6,798 nucleotides of DNA from Proteobacteria bacterium UBA6920 (GCA_002448875.1 DKAS01000157.1:1-6798); one strand, 5' to 3'; shown: positions 1 to 6,559, counted from the stretch's first letter. Numbers and translations are program-made. The notes: generated by a model from the sequence alone, not told the origin.

Positions 1-2315
1 TTCAAAACATCCTCGTCAAAAGCTGCACCGTCGCGGGAAAAGATTTCTATAAGCAACGCGGGGTCAATGCGTGGTCCTTCCTCGGAGAGTTCCGCCGTGC
101 TTTGCCCCGCCGCCTGCCCGCTCTTGGTAAGCGCGCGGCGCGCGCCGGCGCCCAGGGCGATGGCCAGCAGGGTCAGCAGCAGACCGATGTTGAAGGCGCC
201 GCCGCCGCTATCCGGGGTCACCGGCCCGAATATTTCTGTCGTGGTGGTCGTGCCGGTACCGCTGCCGCCTGGCGGCGCCGGCGGCACATAGGTACCGCTG
301 CTGCCCATGCGCAGGGTCACCTTGCCGTCGGCCACGCCGTCGGCGTCGTTGGGGCCGCCGTCCTGCACCAGCAAAGCAAGACACAGTTGAGTGTTCGTTC
401 CGTCCGGAGCGGCATAGGCCGAAGCCAGGGCCGGACACAACTCACTGTCAGCGGCAGCGGAGGTCACCGTGTTGCTGGCATCGGCGATAAACAAATGCCA
501 GCTGCCATTGCCGCCGTCCACGTAGAGATTATTGGTGTCGAACAGCACATCCAGGGTAGGCAGGGTCAGCAGCACGCCGCCGGTGGTATCCGGCGGGGTC
601 AACACTTCGATGTCATAGATGGTATTGATCTCGGTGGGGATCAGCGAGCCGCTGGCATTGACGGCCGCCACGTCGGTGGCGTAGACCCGCGCCCCGCCCT
701 GGCCGTACTGCTGCGCCAGGCTGCCCAGACGCAGGGCGTCGCCGGGGGCGGACTCGATATAGGCATGCAGGGCCGCTGCCGGATCGATGGCCAGCACATT
801 GGGCAGGCCGGTGAAATCCAGATAGTCGGCCACACCATCCTGGTCCACGTCGTAGATGTTTTCCACGTTGTCAGCGATGCCGTCACCGTCGGTGTCGGCG
901 CCGGTCAGTGAACTGTTGGCGGCGGTCAACACCTTCACCCAGATATCCTGGGTGGTGGATGCAGAGCCGTCGCTGACGGTGACTACCAGATGGGAATTTT
1001 GCGCCTGTGCCGGAGTGAAAGAAAACGAATTACCCGGAGCGGAATCGGGCACGGCATCGCTGGCAGACCAGTCATAGGTGAGACTTCCGCTGGCATCGGG
1101 ATCGACGGCGTTGGCGGTGACGGTCACCTGGCCAGCACCGGCGATCACTACCGGACCGCCCTTGCCCCCCTGATCGACGCTCAGGGCGACCAGCGGACGG
1201 GCATTGCCGCCGGCGATGGTCAGCGTCTGGGTCGCGTGATTACCATTGACGTATTCCGTCGAGCTGCCCAGGGTGAGCGTGAGCGTCCTGCCGGCGGTGG
1301 CACCGGATAGAATACTCAGGGAAACCGTACCGATGCTTTGCCCGCTGTTGATCGTCACGCTGCTGGGAGCCAGGGTGTAATCAACACCATCGACAGCATC
1401 ACCACCCTTGGTCAGGGGGACATTCAAGGGATAGGCGATGGCGCTGCCATTGATCTGCGCCAGCAGCGAATAGGTGCCATTGATCATCACCGTAGCATCG
1501 GCGCCCAGGCCGGCCAGCGGCAGCACCAGCAGATTCTGGTTGGCGGTGCCGGTATTGTTGCTGGAATCCGTGGCTGTCCAGGTGATGGGGGTGGTGCCAG
1601 TGACATAGGGCCCGGTGCTGGTAGTGGACGCCGGTAACGTACCGTCCACCGCATCGGTGGCGGTCACCGCCGGCAGGGTGACCGGGGTGAAATAGCTGAG
1701 GGCATTGACTGAAATATCGCTGAGTACGGCGAATGCCGGCGGCGTGGTGTCCACCACCGGAGGAGATACCGTGATTGTCGCGGAGGGGCATACAGGTTGA
1801 TCATTCTTTTGTTTTCCGTCCATGTTTACGACATTACCGCAAACATACAGAGTCACGCTGCCGCTGCTGGCGGGTGCGGTCCAGGTGAAATCCCAGGACG
1901 CCTGTCCGCCTACCATGCTTTGCGTGGCCGTGTGAGTCAGTTCGCCGCTAGCTAATTTCACATTGGCCTGGGTGCTGCTCAAACTGCCCCCGGTGGCGGC
2001 GAGATCGAAGCCAGCACCGAGCCCCATGCCCGTACCCTGCACCACCACGGTGTAGTTGTAGGATTTTCCCGCCGTGGCAGTATCGGGAACGATGCTGCTG
2101 CCGGTTTTGTAGATGGCGACACTACCACTATAGGAAGTACTGCCGGTGTGGCAACCCGCGCCGCTGGCGCAAGTGGTTGCCCCCATACCCGAACCGCCGG
2201 TGTAGCCGTTACTGTGCGCCCAGACTGTCACCGGCGCCAACCAACTCAGAACCAAAGACAAGACCAGCCCACGCCCCAGACCACGTCCCAAGACACTTTC
2301 CGTGAAATACGTCAT
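1..2315 (-). CDS. Large secreted multidomain surface protein with Reeler/choice-of-anchor V-like domain, HYR, Calx-beta-like and C-terminal anchor (3' end outside window)
   Basis: The frame is open without a stop from the ATG at 2315 to base 1 (771 codons plus two bases), so the C-terminus is missing. I checked the frame triplet by triplet. Residues 1-33 form a signal peptide ending in VWA. Residues 37-183 resemble the Reeler / choice-of-anchor V fold: GYTGGSGMGATTC, then a C49-X5-C55-H56 site, then AGF, GELTHT and W-x-F-x-WTAP blocks, with C159 and C176 as a possible disulfide. Residues 189-266 are a HYR repeat (DTTPP, ATDAVDGT, WTATDSSNNTGTA). Residues 268-367 look Calx-beta-like (GVDYTLAPSSVTI), and about 372-465 look PKD-like. 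Residues 474-500 carry DTDGDG and DVDQDG calcium-type loops. A choice-of-anchor U-like region ends near 652-664 (DGGPNDADGVADG). SGGG precedes a hydrophobic segment (707-725) and RR (726-727), like a GlyGly-CTERM anchor. The start is supported by GGAG about 10 bases upstream. Adhesion or matrix function is inference; no enzyme motif is visible. Confidence 0.88.
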   Translation of the reverse strand, partial: MTYFTESVLGRGLGRGLVLSLVLSWLAPVTVWAHSNGYTGGSGMGATTCASGAGCHTGSTSYSGSVAIYKTGSSIVPDTATAGKSYNYTVVVQGTGMGLGAGFDLAATGGSLSSTQANVKLASGELTHTATQSMVGGQASWDFTWTAPASSGSVTLYVCGNVVNMDGKQKNDQPVCPSATITVSPPVVDTTPPAFAVLSDISVNALSYFTPVTLPAVTATDAVDGTLPASTTSTGPYVTGTTPITWTATDSSNNTGTANQNLLVLPLAGLGADATVMINGTYSLLAQINGSAIAYPLNVPLTKGGDAVDGVDYTLAPSSVTINSGQSIGTVSLSILSGATAGRTLTLTLGSSTEYVNGNHATQTLTIAGGNARPLVALSVDQGGKGGPVVIAGAGQVTVTANAVDPDASGSLTYDWSASDAVPDSAPGNSFSFTPAQAQNSHLVVTVSDGSASTTQDIWVKVLTAANSSLTGADTDGDGIADNVENIYDVDQDGVADYLDFTGLPNVLAIDPAAALHAYIESAPGDALRLGSLAQQYGQGGARVYATDVAAVNASGSLIPTEINTIYDIEVLTPPDTTGGVLLTLPTLDVLFDTNNLYVDGGNGSWHLFIADASNTVTSAAADSELCPALASAYAAPDGTNTQLCLALLVQDGGPNDADGVADGKVTLRMGSSGTYVPPAPPGGSGTGTTTTTEIFGPVTPDSGGGAFNIGLLLTLLAIALGAGARRALTKSGQAAGQSTAELSEEGPRIDPALLIEIFSRDGAAFDEDVL

Positions 2316-2554
2316 AATTTCGCTTCTCCGTCCCGCCGCTGTCACCAAATTTTTCTTTAGTTGACAGCAAGATAGCGGCTCAACCGTGCATCACCGGTTA
2401 TCGGCGCGAGGGCTAAAACCTTTATTTTCTGCCCTGGCGGGCTGGCGCGGAGGCAAAATTGGAAAACGCGGCCGCCGCGGGACCGGTTTCACGGCATCCT
2501 GCCGGAAATCGCGGCCCGCGGCGGGGCGTCGAGGGGAAGGGTTAAAACGGTCGC
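2316..2554 (-). other. Intergenic leader between the two minus-strand genes
   Basis: This 239-base gap holds no convincing gene. Read on the minus strand it contains, in order, a long GC-rich hairpin (2472-2524), a shorter imperfect hairpin at 2410-2434 (GGGC/GCCC plus AAAA/TTTT arms with a bulge), an AT-richer stretch near 2341-2372, and the GGAGAAGCGAAATT ribosome-binding region just before the ATG at 2315. A weak sigma70-like pair (TTGAGC, 18 bases, TAAAGA) lies just upstream, but it matches consensus at only about 4 and 3 of 6 positions, so I do not call it as a promoter. The surface-protein frame is also open a little upstream of 2315, with a possible GTG at 2345. The ATG is preferred because of its Shine-Dalgarno site and the good signal peptide it gives. 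Confidence 0.5.
2472..2524 (-). terminator. Long imperfect hairpin after the beta-propeller gene, terminator-like
   Basis: The outer arms are a perfect 10-bp inverted repeat (CCGCCGCGGG at 2472-2481 and CCCGCGGCGG at 2515-2524). Inside, GGTTTC pairs with GAAATC (one G-T pair), followed by CGGCA-TCC-TGCCG, so about 21 base pairs stack with small internal loops. It lies about 30 bases after the stop codon of the minus-strand lipoprotein gene. In that direction it is followed by GCCGCGTTTTCC, which gives only a short T run. It could be a weak intrinsic terminator, an mRNA-stabilising 3' structure, or a dispersed palindromic element. Confidence 0.45.
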
Positions 2555-4840
2555 CTAGGGCGGAAACACCAGGCTGGCCAGCGTTTTCTTCACGTCGGCG
2601 GCGTCGTTGGCCTTGAGGCCGGCGTTGGACAGGGTGTAAACGTAGTTGCCGTCGGCGTCGGCCAGGATGATGGCGCGCTGCGGATTGACCATCCAGGGAT
2701 AGTTGTTCTGGGTGCAGTAATAACTGTAATCGGCGGCGGTGCTGGAGGAGCACAATTGCTGGTAAGCCAGATCGGCGTGGTCGATGCGCCCCAGGTCATC
2801 GATGCCGCCACCGGCCTGGGCCTTGAACAGGGCGAAACCGTTGAACGCGTCGCTGCCGTTGATACTCCAGTAGGAGAACGGAATCACCAGCAGGTGCGCC
2901 GGCTCGTAATAGGTGAAGGCCAGGTGATCGTACAGCGCCGGCGACCAGCTGTAGCCCCCCGGCACCGGCGGCTGGTAGCTGGATTCCAGTGTCGGTTTCG
3001 CCAGATCGCTGACGTCGAAGATCTGCAGTTGCAGGCCGGTGACGCGGCCGTTGCTGTCGGCCGCCTGGCCGATGGTGAGCAGATGGTCCTCACCCAGGGG
3101 ATGCATGTAGGTGCTGAACCCCGGAATTTCCACCTCGCCCACCAGTTTCGGCGCCGCCGGGTCGCTCAGATCGAAGGTGAACAGCGGATCGACGCGGCGG
3201 AAGGTGACCACGTAGCCCTTGCCGCCGAAGAAGCGGCTGCTGAACACGGTTTCCTGTTTGCCGAAATCGCGCACGGCGCCACTGACCGGCAGATTGCCCT
3301 GGCCGTCATCGCCGAGCACGAACAGGTTGTTACCGATGCTGGTCTGGCCGGAGCTCTTGTCATAGCGGGTTTCGGTGGTCACCACCCGCAGGTGGTCGGC
3401 GTATTCGCTGAAACTGAACTGGTCGTGGCTGAAGCCGGCCACCGCGCCGGTGGCCAGGTAACGCGGCGCGTCCTTCGAGATGGCGAATTTCTGGATCGCG
3501 GTATGCGGCGGCACTTCATCACCGCCCAGCAGCCAGAAGCCACCGCTGGGTTGCGCCAGGTATACGTTGTTGTCGCTGGCATAGAACTGCCAGGCGTTAC
3601 CGGTGACCGCCAGCGATTGCAGATTGGCGCCGTCGATATCCAGGCTGGACAGCACCTGCAGACCGCTGCCGACGATGACCTGCGGTTTGTCGATAGCGGC
3701 GCACTCCACCACCGGCAGCAGGGTGGACAGGCCGTTTTCCTCCAGCACCAGATGTGGCAACAACTCGCCGTCGGGCGTGGCCTGCACGGCGGCGGCGATG
3801 TAGTCATGGATCGCTTTGAGCGCGACGGCCAGTTGTGGGTCGTTGTCGGCGCTCGGTGGATTTTGCAGCAAGGTGAAGTATTTCTGCAGCAGGGCCTGGA
3901 ACTCGGCCGTGGACAAGGCCGCCGGCGGCGGCGTGTTGAAGCGGCTGACCAGGTGCACCCGCTGCTGCACCATGCGCGCGTGCAGCAGACTGCCGTCGAA
4001 GGTCATGGCCTTGCGCACCTGGGGTTTGGCCGGCTCGCTGATATCGACGAACAGCAGGCGCGAATTCCAGCCTTTCACCGGCATCGGCGGCAGCGGACCC
4101 GGGGCCAGGTCGCCCAGCATAATGTAGCGCGGCTGGTCATCCAGGATCAGCAGGCGCTTGCCCGCCTCATCGAGAAACAAGGTGACCCGGCCGCCGGTCT
4201 GCAGATCCAGGCGGCCAAGCTCCTGCAATTTGCTCGGCGGATAACCGCGGGCGATGATCAACAGGGAGTTGTGGATGATGTAGAAATTGCCCTGGCTGTC
4301 GGTTTTGACGATGTCGGCTTCGTCGACCCCGGCTTCCTGGTTATTGGTGCCCGACACGCCGGTGGGCGCGGCGCTGCTGCCGGTGGACGCGCTCGCACCC
4401 CCGCCCGGTGTGGGCGCGGGCGCCGGCGTGGGTGCCGGCATGCCGGTAGTGCTGGCATCGACGACGACGCCGCCGGCGGTGATCACCACCGGCTGGGTGT
4501 ACATCTTGAACAGGGATTCGGTGAGGTAATTCTTGTAATCTTCGCAGGAAGCGGTGGCGGTCAGTTTCAGCAAGGTGTTCTGCACGCCGCCGTTCAGCGT
4601 GGGGCTGCCGCCCGTGGTGTCGCCGCTGCCGCCGCTCAGCGGCGGCGGGTCGCTGATCAGTTCGCCGCCGGCCGCAGGGGCAACGCCGATGTTATCATCA
4701 CCGGCACCGTTACCGCTACCGTTGCTGTCGCCGCCGCTGTTACAGGCAGCCATCAGGGCCAGCATCGCCGCCAGCAGCCACACCTTGGCCTGCTTGAAAG
4801 TTTTACCCCGTTCCGCTCTATCCATGGCTCCCCCGCGCAT
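2555..4840 (-). CDS. Secreted beta-propeller domain lipoprotein (PF09826 / COG4880 type)
   Basis: This is a complete 761-residue protein. The N-terminus has basic residues, a hydrophobic stretch (20-32) and the lipobox LMAAC, so C33 should be lipidated and the protein held in the outer membrane or periplasm. Residues 34-90 are a Gly/Ser/Asn/Asp-rich linker. SCEDYKNYL (98-106) matches the conserved block before the propeller in this family. A Pro/Thr/Gly linker (131-165) leads to the hallmark GVDEADIVKTD (171-181) and a YIIHNSLLIIARGYPP strand. Blades continue to the C-terminus (FDLSDPAAPKLVGE, IFDVSDLAKP, YDHLAFTYYEPAHLLVIPFSYW). Two late cysteines (LCSSS and YYCTQ) may pair. Family members are annotated as secreted WD40-like propellers of unknown role; no ligand can be read from sequence. 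The ATG at 4840 has AGGG about 5 bases upstream. The ATG at 4825 (residue 6) is an alternative that keeps the whole signal. Confidence 0.92.
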   Translation of the reverse strand: MRGGAMDRAERGKTFKQAKVWLLAAMLALMAACNSGGDSNGSGNGAGDDNIGVAPAAGGELISDPPPLSGGSGDTTGGSPTLNGGVQNTLLKLTATASCEDYKNYLTESLFKMYTQPVVITAGGVVVDASTTGMPAPTPAPAPTPGGGASASTGSSAAPTGVSGTNNQEAGVDEADIVKTDSQGNFYIIHNSLLIIARGYPPSKLQELGRLDLQTGGRVTLFLDEAGKRLLILDDQPRYIMLGDLAPGPLPPMPVKGWNSRLLFVDISEPAKPQVRKAMTFDGSLLHARMVQQRVHLVSRFNTPPPAALSTAEFQALLQKYFTLLQNPPSADNDPQLAVALKAIHDYIAAAVQATPDGELLPHLVLEENGLSTLLPVVECAAIDKPQVIVGSGLQVLSSLDIDGANLQSLAVTGNAWQFYASDNNVYLAQPSGGFWLLGGDEVPPHTAIQKFAISKDAPRYLATGAVAGFSHDQFSFSEYADHLRVVTTETRYDKSSGQTSIGNNLFVLGDDGQGNLPVSGAVRDFGKQETVFSSRFFGGKGYVVTFRRVDPLFTFDLSDPAAPKLVGEVEIPGFSTYMHPLGEDHLLTIGQAADSNGRVTGLQLQIFDVSDLAKPTLESSYQPPVPGGYSWSPALYDHLAFTYYEPAHLLVIPFSYWSINGSDAFNGFALFKAQAGGGIDDLGRIDHADLAYQQLCSSSTAADYSYYCTQNNYPWMVNPQRAIILADADGNYVYTLSNAGLKANDAADVKKTLASLVFPP

Positions 4841-4874
4841 GCAACCCTGTGGTATATAGAAGGACTAGAGTGTG

Positions 4875-4919
4875 CCCCTGAACTTAGCCTGGCCTTAACC
4901 GACAGGTCAACCCCTGAAC
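4875..4919. repeat. Pair of 9-bp direct repeats bracketing the candidate promoter
   Basis: CCCCTGAAC occurs at 4875-4883 and again at 4911-4919, start to start 36 bases. The copies overlap the -10 and abut the -35 of the candidate promoter for the minus-strand lipoprotein gene. This spacing would suit a regulator binding two sites, but a 9-bp repeat in a 240-base GC-rich region can also arise by chance. Confidence 0.35.
4881..4910 (-). promoter_or_regulatory. Candidate sigma70 promoter for the beta-propeller lipoprotein gene
   Basis: On the minus strand TTGACC (4905-4910) and TAAGTT (4881-4886) are separated by 18 bases, about 40 bases before the start codon. The -35 is good (5 of 6) and the -10 is weaker. 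A second possible -10, TATATA at about 4853-4858, sits nearer the gene and would leave a very short leader. The choice between them cannot be settled by eye. Confidence 0.35.
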
Positions 4920-4971
4920 GCGACCCCGGCGCCCACGGGCATCCTGGCCGACCACAGGGCTGTGCGGAGGT

Positions 4972-5013
4972 CTGGCGCCGCGCCCCGCCAGTCACTGATG
5001 CCCCTGGCGTCAG
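4972..5013 (+). promoter_or_regulatory. Adjacent, mutually exclusive stem-loops upstream of the small membrane protein gene
   Basis: Three short complementary segments occur in order: CTGGCG (4972-4977), CGCCAG (4986-4991) and CTGGCG (5004-5009), so the middle one can pair with either neighbour. In addition CTGATGCC (4995-5002) pairs with GGCGTCAG (5006-5013) around a CCT loop, with one G-T pair. No T run follows. The arrangement resembles an attenuator-like switch in the leader of the gene at 5079, or simply dyad binding sites in a divergent promoter region. Transcription through it is not shown. Confidence 0.3.
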
Positions 5014-5078
5014 CTGCCGATATCCAGCGGTACATTGTAAACTTCTGTGATTCAGCTACGCCCGATTAGAAATCTGCC

Positions 5079-5432
5079 ATGCCGCGCCGTTTGCTCTCGC
5101 TGGTGATGATCAGCGCCGGATTTATCCTGTCGCCCCTGTCCTGGTGGAACGACATGGTAGTCAATGTGCCGCTGGCTTATATGCTGTCCTGGCCGGTGGC
5201 ACGCCTCTCCCCTGGGTTGTTTCCCGCCGCCTTCATCCTCGGCTACTGGTTCACCAATCTCCTGGGCTTCCTTTTGTTGCACTGGGGAGGCGTGGGTATC
5301 AGTTACCATGGCCGCGACACTATCAGCATTCGGCGGGCACTGCTGGTTTCCGTTGCCTACTCCATGGTCATGGTGATTCTGGTCCTGGCCGGCTGGCTGC
5401 CGTCACCGGCGGAGCTTTTGCGCACGCAGTGA
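5079..5432 (+). CDS. Small polytopic inner-membrane protein of unknown function
   Basis: This 117-residue protein is mostly hydrophobic. Likely membrane segments are about 5-21, 27-41 (less certain), 47-69 and 86-107, with a charged loop GISYHGRDTISIRR (73-86) and a short polar C-terminus. Trp and Pro residues cluster at segment borders (PLSWWND, LSWPVARLSP, GYWFTN). I do not recognise a named family and see no catalytic or transport motif. The ATG is the first start after an in-frame TAG at 5067-5069, but no good Shine-Dalgarno site precedes it, so initiation may be weak. It is divergent from the lipoprotein gene and about 195 bases ahead of the next gene, so it need not be co-transcribed with either. 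Its hydrophobic pattern in this frame, and the lack of one in the overlapping frames, is the main reason to believe it. Confidence 0.7.
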   Translation: MPRRLLSLVMISAGFILSPLSWWNDMVVNVPLAYMLSWPVARLSPGLFPAAFILGYWFTNLLGFLLLHWGGVGISYHGRDTISIRRALLVSVAYSMVMVILVLAGWLPSPAELLRTQ

Positions 5433-5566
5433 GCATTTGAATACTTCCTTTTTATAAGAGGTAATGACGCCGATTCCCTTGCCACCCGGCGATCGGAACC
5501 CTAAGTACGCGCAATTCCACCATGACAAAGTGGAAAAACCGGGAGTGCGGGTCGAGAAATGACGAC

Positions 5567-5572
5567 TATACT
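5567..5572 (+). promoter_or_regulatory. Candidate -10 box for the exported 270-residue protein gene
   Basis: TATACT in the context GACGACTATACTGCC matches the sigma70 -10 consensus at 5 of 6 positions and lies about 55 bases before the ATG at 5627. No good -35 hexamer is found 16-18 bases upstream, so an activator may be needed, or the box may be fortuitous. Confidence 0.4.
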
Positions 5573-5612
5573 GCCTGCGTAAAGCTGTTCTTCGCTCATC
5601 CTCAGTCAGGTT

Positions 5613-5619
5613 AAGGGAG
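5613..5619 (+). promoter_or_regulatory. Ribosome binding site AAGGGAG
   Basis: AAGGGAG ends 7 bases before the ATG at 5627 and fixes that start. It is the strongest Shine-Dalgarno match in the window. Confidence 0.75.
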
Positions 5620-5626
5620 TCATCTC

Positions 5627-6439
5627 ATGACGAATAACAAGACACTGATGTTGGCTGTCGCGCTGTTAGCAGCATTGCCTCTGGCCGCCCAGGTCAGTTC
5701 GTTGGACAAGATCAACGACTATGGGGTCTACGTAGTGGCGGATAAGGGCTATATAAAATTCGGTCCCTATAACCACATGGACAACTTCGTGGATTTCAAA
5801 TACCTCAACGAAGTGCCCTGGGTCAAACGCGCCGGCGAGCAACTCAAGATCATCGTCTACGCGAAAGATTTCAGCGCGGACAATTTCGTTTTCGAACTGC
5901 GCCCCATCGACACGGTGGTGGATATCCGTCCCGTCCGCGCCAATGTGAAGCCGCTGGCGGAAAAAGATATGTATGAACTAAGTTTCGACCAGCCGGTGCC
6001 TGACGGCACCATGGTGCATGTGCACTCGGGGTCGTTCTTCCGGGAAAACATGGGTGTGGTCATGCTGGGCGACACCCAGAGCCAGCTGGTGAAGTATTTT
6101 GGCCGCAAGGACCTGCCGGGCGCCCAGGGCGTCCACGCCTATCTCGATGATGCCCTGCACGCCTACCCCGACAACGCCGAGCTGAAGAAACAGATGGAGT
6201 ACTGGAGTAAAAAAGCCCTGCAAGAAAAAGACATCACGGACTACGGCTACGTCGAGGAACAGTGGGAGAAGTACAGCAGCTCCGAAAAAATCCACCTCAA
6301 GCTGCATTATCTGGAAGACATGGTAGGCGAGATCAACAGCTACCTGGACCAGCATCCCGACGGTGCCAAGGCCCGGGAAGCGAAGGAGCGCAAGGGTTTC
6401 GCCGAAACCAGGATCAAGGAATACCGGAAAATGCTCTAG
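5627..6439 (+). CDS. Exported (periplasmic) protein of unknown function, beta-rich N-domain and helical C-domain
   Basis: The protein has 270 residues. Residues 1-21 form a typical Sec signal (KTLMLAVALLAALPLAA) with likely cleavage before Q22; there is no lipobox cysteine. Indeed the whole protein lacks cysteine. Residues 26-145 look like a beta-sandwich or similar sheet domain (GVYVVADKGYIKFGPY, LKIIVYAKD, FVFELRPID, TMVHVHSGSFF). From about 165 to the end it is strongly helical and charged (DDALHAYPDNAELKKQMEYW, IHLKLHYLEDMVGEINSYL, AREAKERKGFAETRIKEYRKML), possibly a short helical-repeat or coiled-coil tail. I do not recognise a family and see no catalytic motif. The first domain could bind a partner and the second could oligomerise, but that is inference. 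The start is well supported by AAGGGAG at 7 bases spacing. It looks like a single-gene unit with its own leader and a stem-loop after the stop. Confidence 0.88.
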   Translation: MTNNKTLMLAVALLAALPLAAQVSSLDKINDYGVYVVADKGYIKFGPYNHMDNFVDFKYLNEVPWVKRAGEQLKIIVYAKDFSADNFVFELRPIDTVVDIRPVRANVKPLAEKDMYELSFDQPVPDGTMVHVHSGSFFRENMGVVMLGDTQSQLVKYFGRKDLPGAQGVHAYLDDALHAYPDNAELKKQMEYWSKKALQEKDITDYGYVEEQWEKYSSSEKIHLKLHYLEDMVGEINSYLDQHPDGAKAREAKERKGFAETRIKEYRKML

Positions 6440-6444
6440 CCCGT

Positions 6445-6485
6445 GGCGCGGCGGCCATCACGGCTTCTCCGACGGCGGCCGCGCC
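6445..6485 (+). terminator. GC-rich stem-loop after the exported protein gene
   Basis: GGCGCGGC (6445-6452) pairs with GCCGCGCC (6478-6485). After one G-G mismatch, GCC (6454-6456) pairs with GGC (6474-6476), leaving a 17-base loop. It starts 5 bases after the stop codon. The bases that follow are CTTCTCCTTGCC, pyrimidine-rich but without a clean T run, so it may be a weak intrinsic terminator or a 3' end stabiliser. Confidence 0.45.
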
Positions 6486-6550
6486 CTTCTCCTTGCCCCC
6501 CAGGGCCGCAAATCCACCCCATAGTTGATATACAGCCACTGTGCCGGACA

Positions 6551-6559
6551 TGGTATGCT
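6551..6559 (+). promoter_or_regulatory. Candidate extended -10 promoter for the SulP permease gene
   Basis: TGGTATGCT fits the extended -10 form TG-N-TATnnT. It lies about 55 bases before the GTG start at 6614. No good -35 is present, which is common for extended -10 promoters. The call rests on this motif alone. Confidence 0.35.

Larger units (their letters stand above)
5433..5626 (+). other. Leader region of the exported 270-residue protein gene
   Basis: No gene is visible in these 194 bases. They hold a T-rich patch (CCTTTTTAT near 5449) just after the small membrane protein gene, a 6-bp hairpin TTCCAC/GTGGAA with a 9-base loop (5515-5535) followed by an A run, a TATACT -10-like box near 5567, and the ribosome-binding site of the next gene. 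Confidence 0.5.

Noticed and set aside
102..911. A 269-codon plus-strand open frame opposite the large surface protein gene
   Set aside because: The composition is that of an antisense shadow (Gly, Gln, His, Val-rich, no motif), and the opposite strand encodes clear HYR, calcium-loop and anchor features.
2142..2171. Calling the surface protein a cytochrome c
   Set aside because: There is only one Cys-Cys-His site and its spacing is five residues rather than two; the following sequence is a Reeler-like beta domain, not a cytochrome fold.
4370..4450. GC-rich quasi-repetitive tract
   Set aside because: It encodes the Pro/Ala/Thr and Gly/Ala/Ser-rich linker of the lipoprotein; low-complexity linker coding explains it without a separate DNA repeat.
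4629..4645. Near-perfect palindrome CCGCCGCT-C-AGCGGCGG
   Set aside because: It lies inside the lipoprotein coding sequence and encodes the PPPLSGG linker; Pro and Gly codons in GC-rich DNA produce such palindromes readily.
2756..5050. A 764-codon plus-strand open frame lying opposite almost the whole beta-propeller lipoprotein gene
   Set aside because: It is striking for length, but its product is rich in Gln, His, Arg, Val and Gly without domains or a signal, as expected for the antisense of a high-GC gene. The minus-strand protein has a lipobox and recognisable family motifs, so this one is a shadow.
5528..5547. Possible sigma54 promoter (TGG...TGC) in the leader of the exported protein
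   Set aside because: The GG and GC elements are 13 bases apart rather than the required 10, and the remaining consensus bases do not match.
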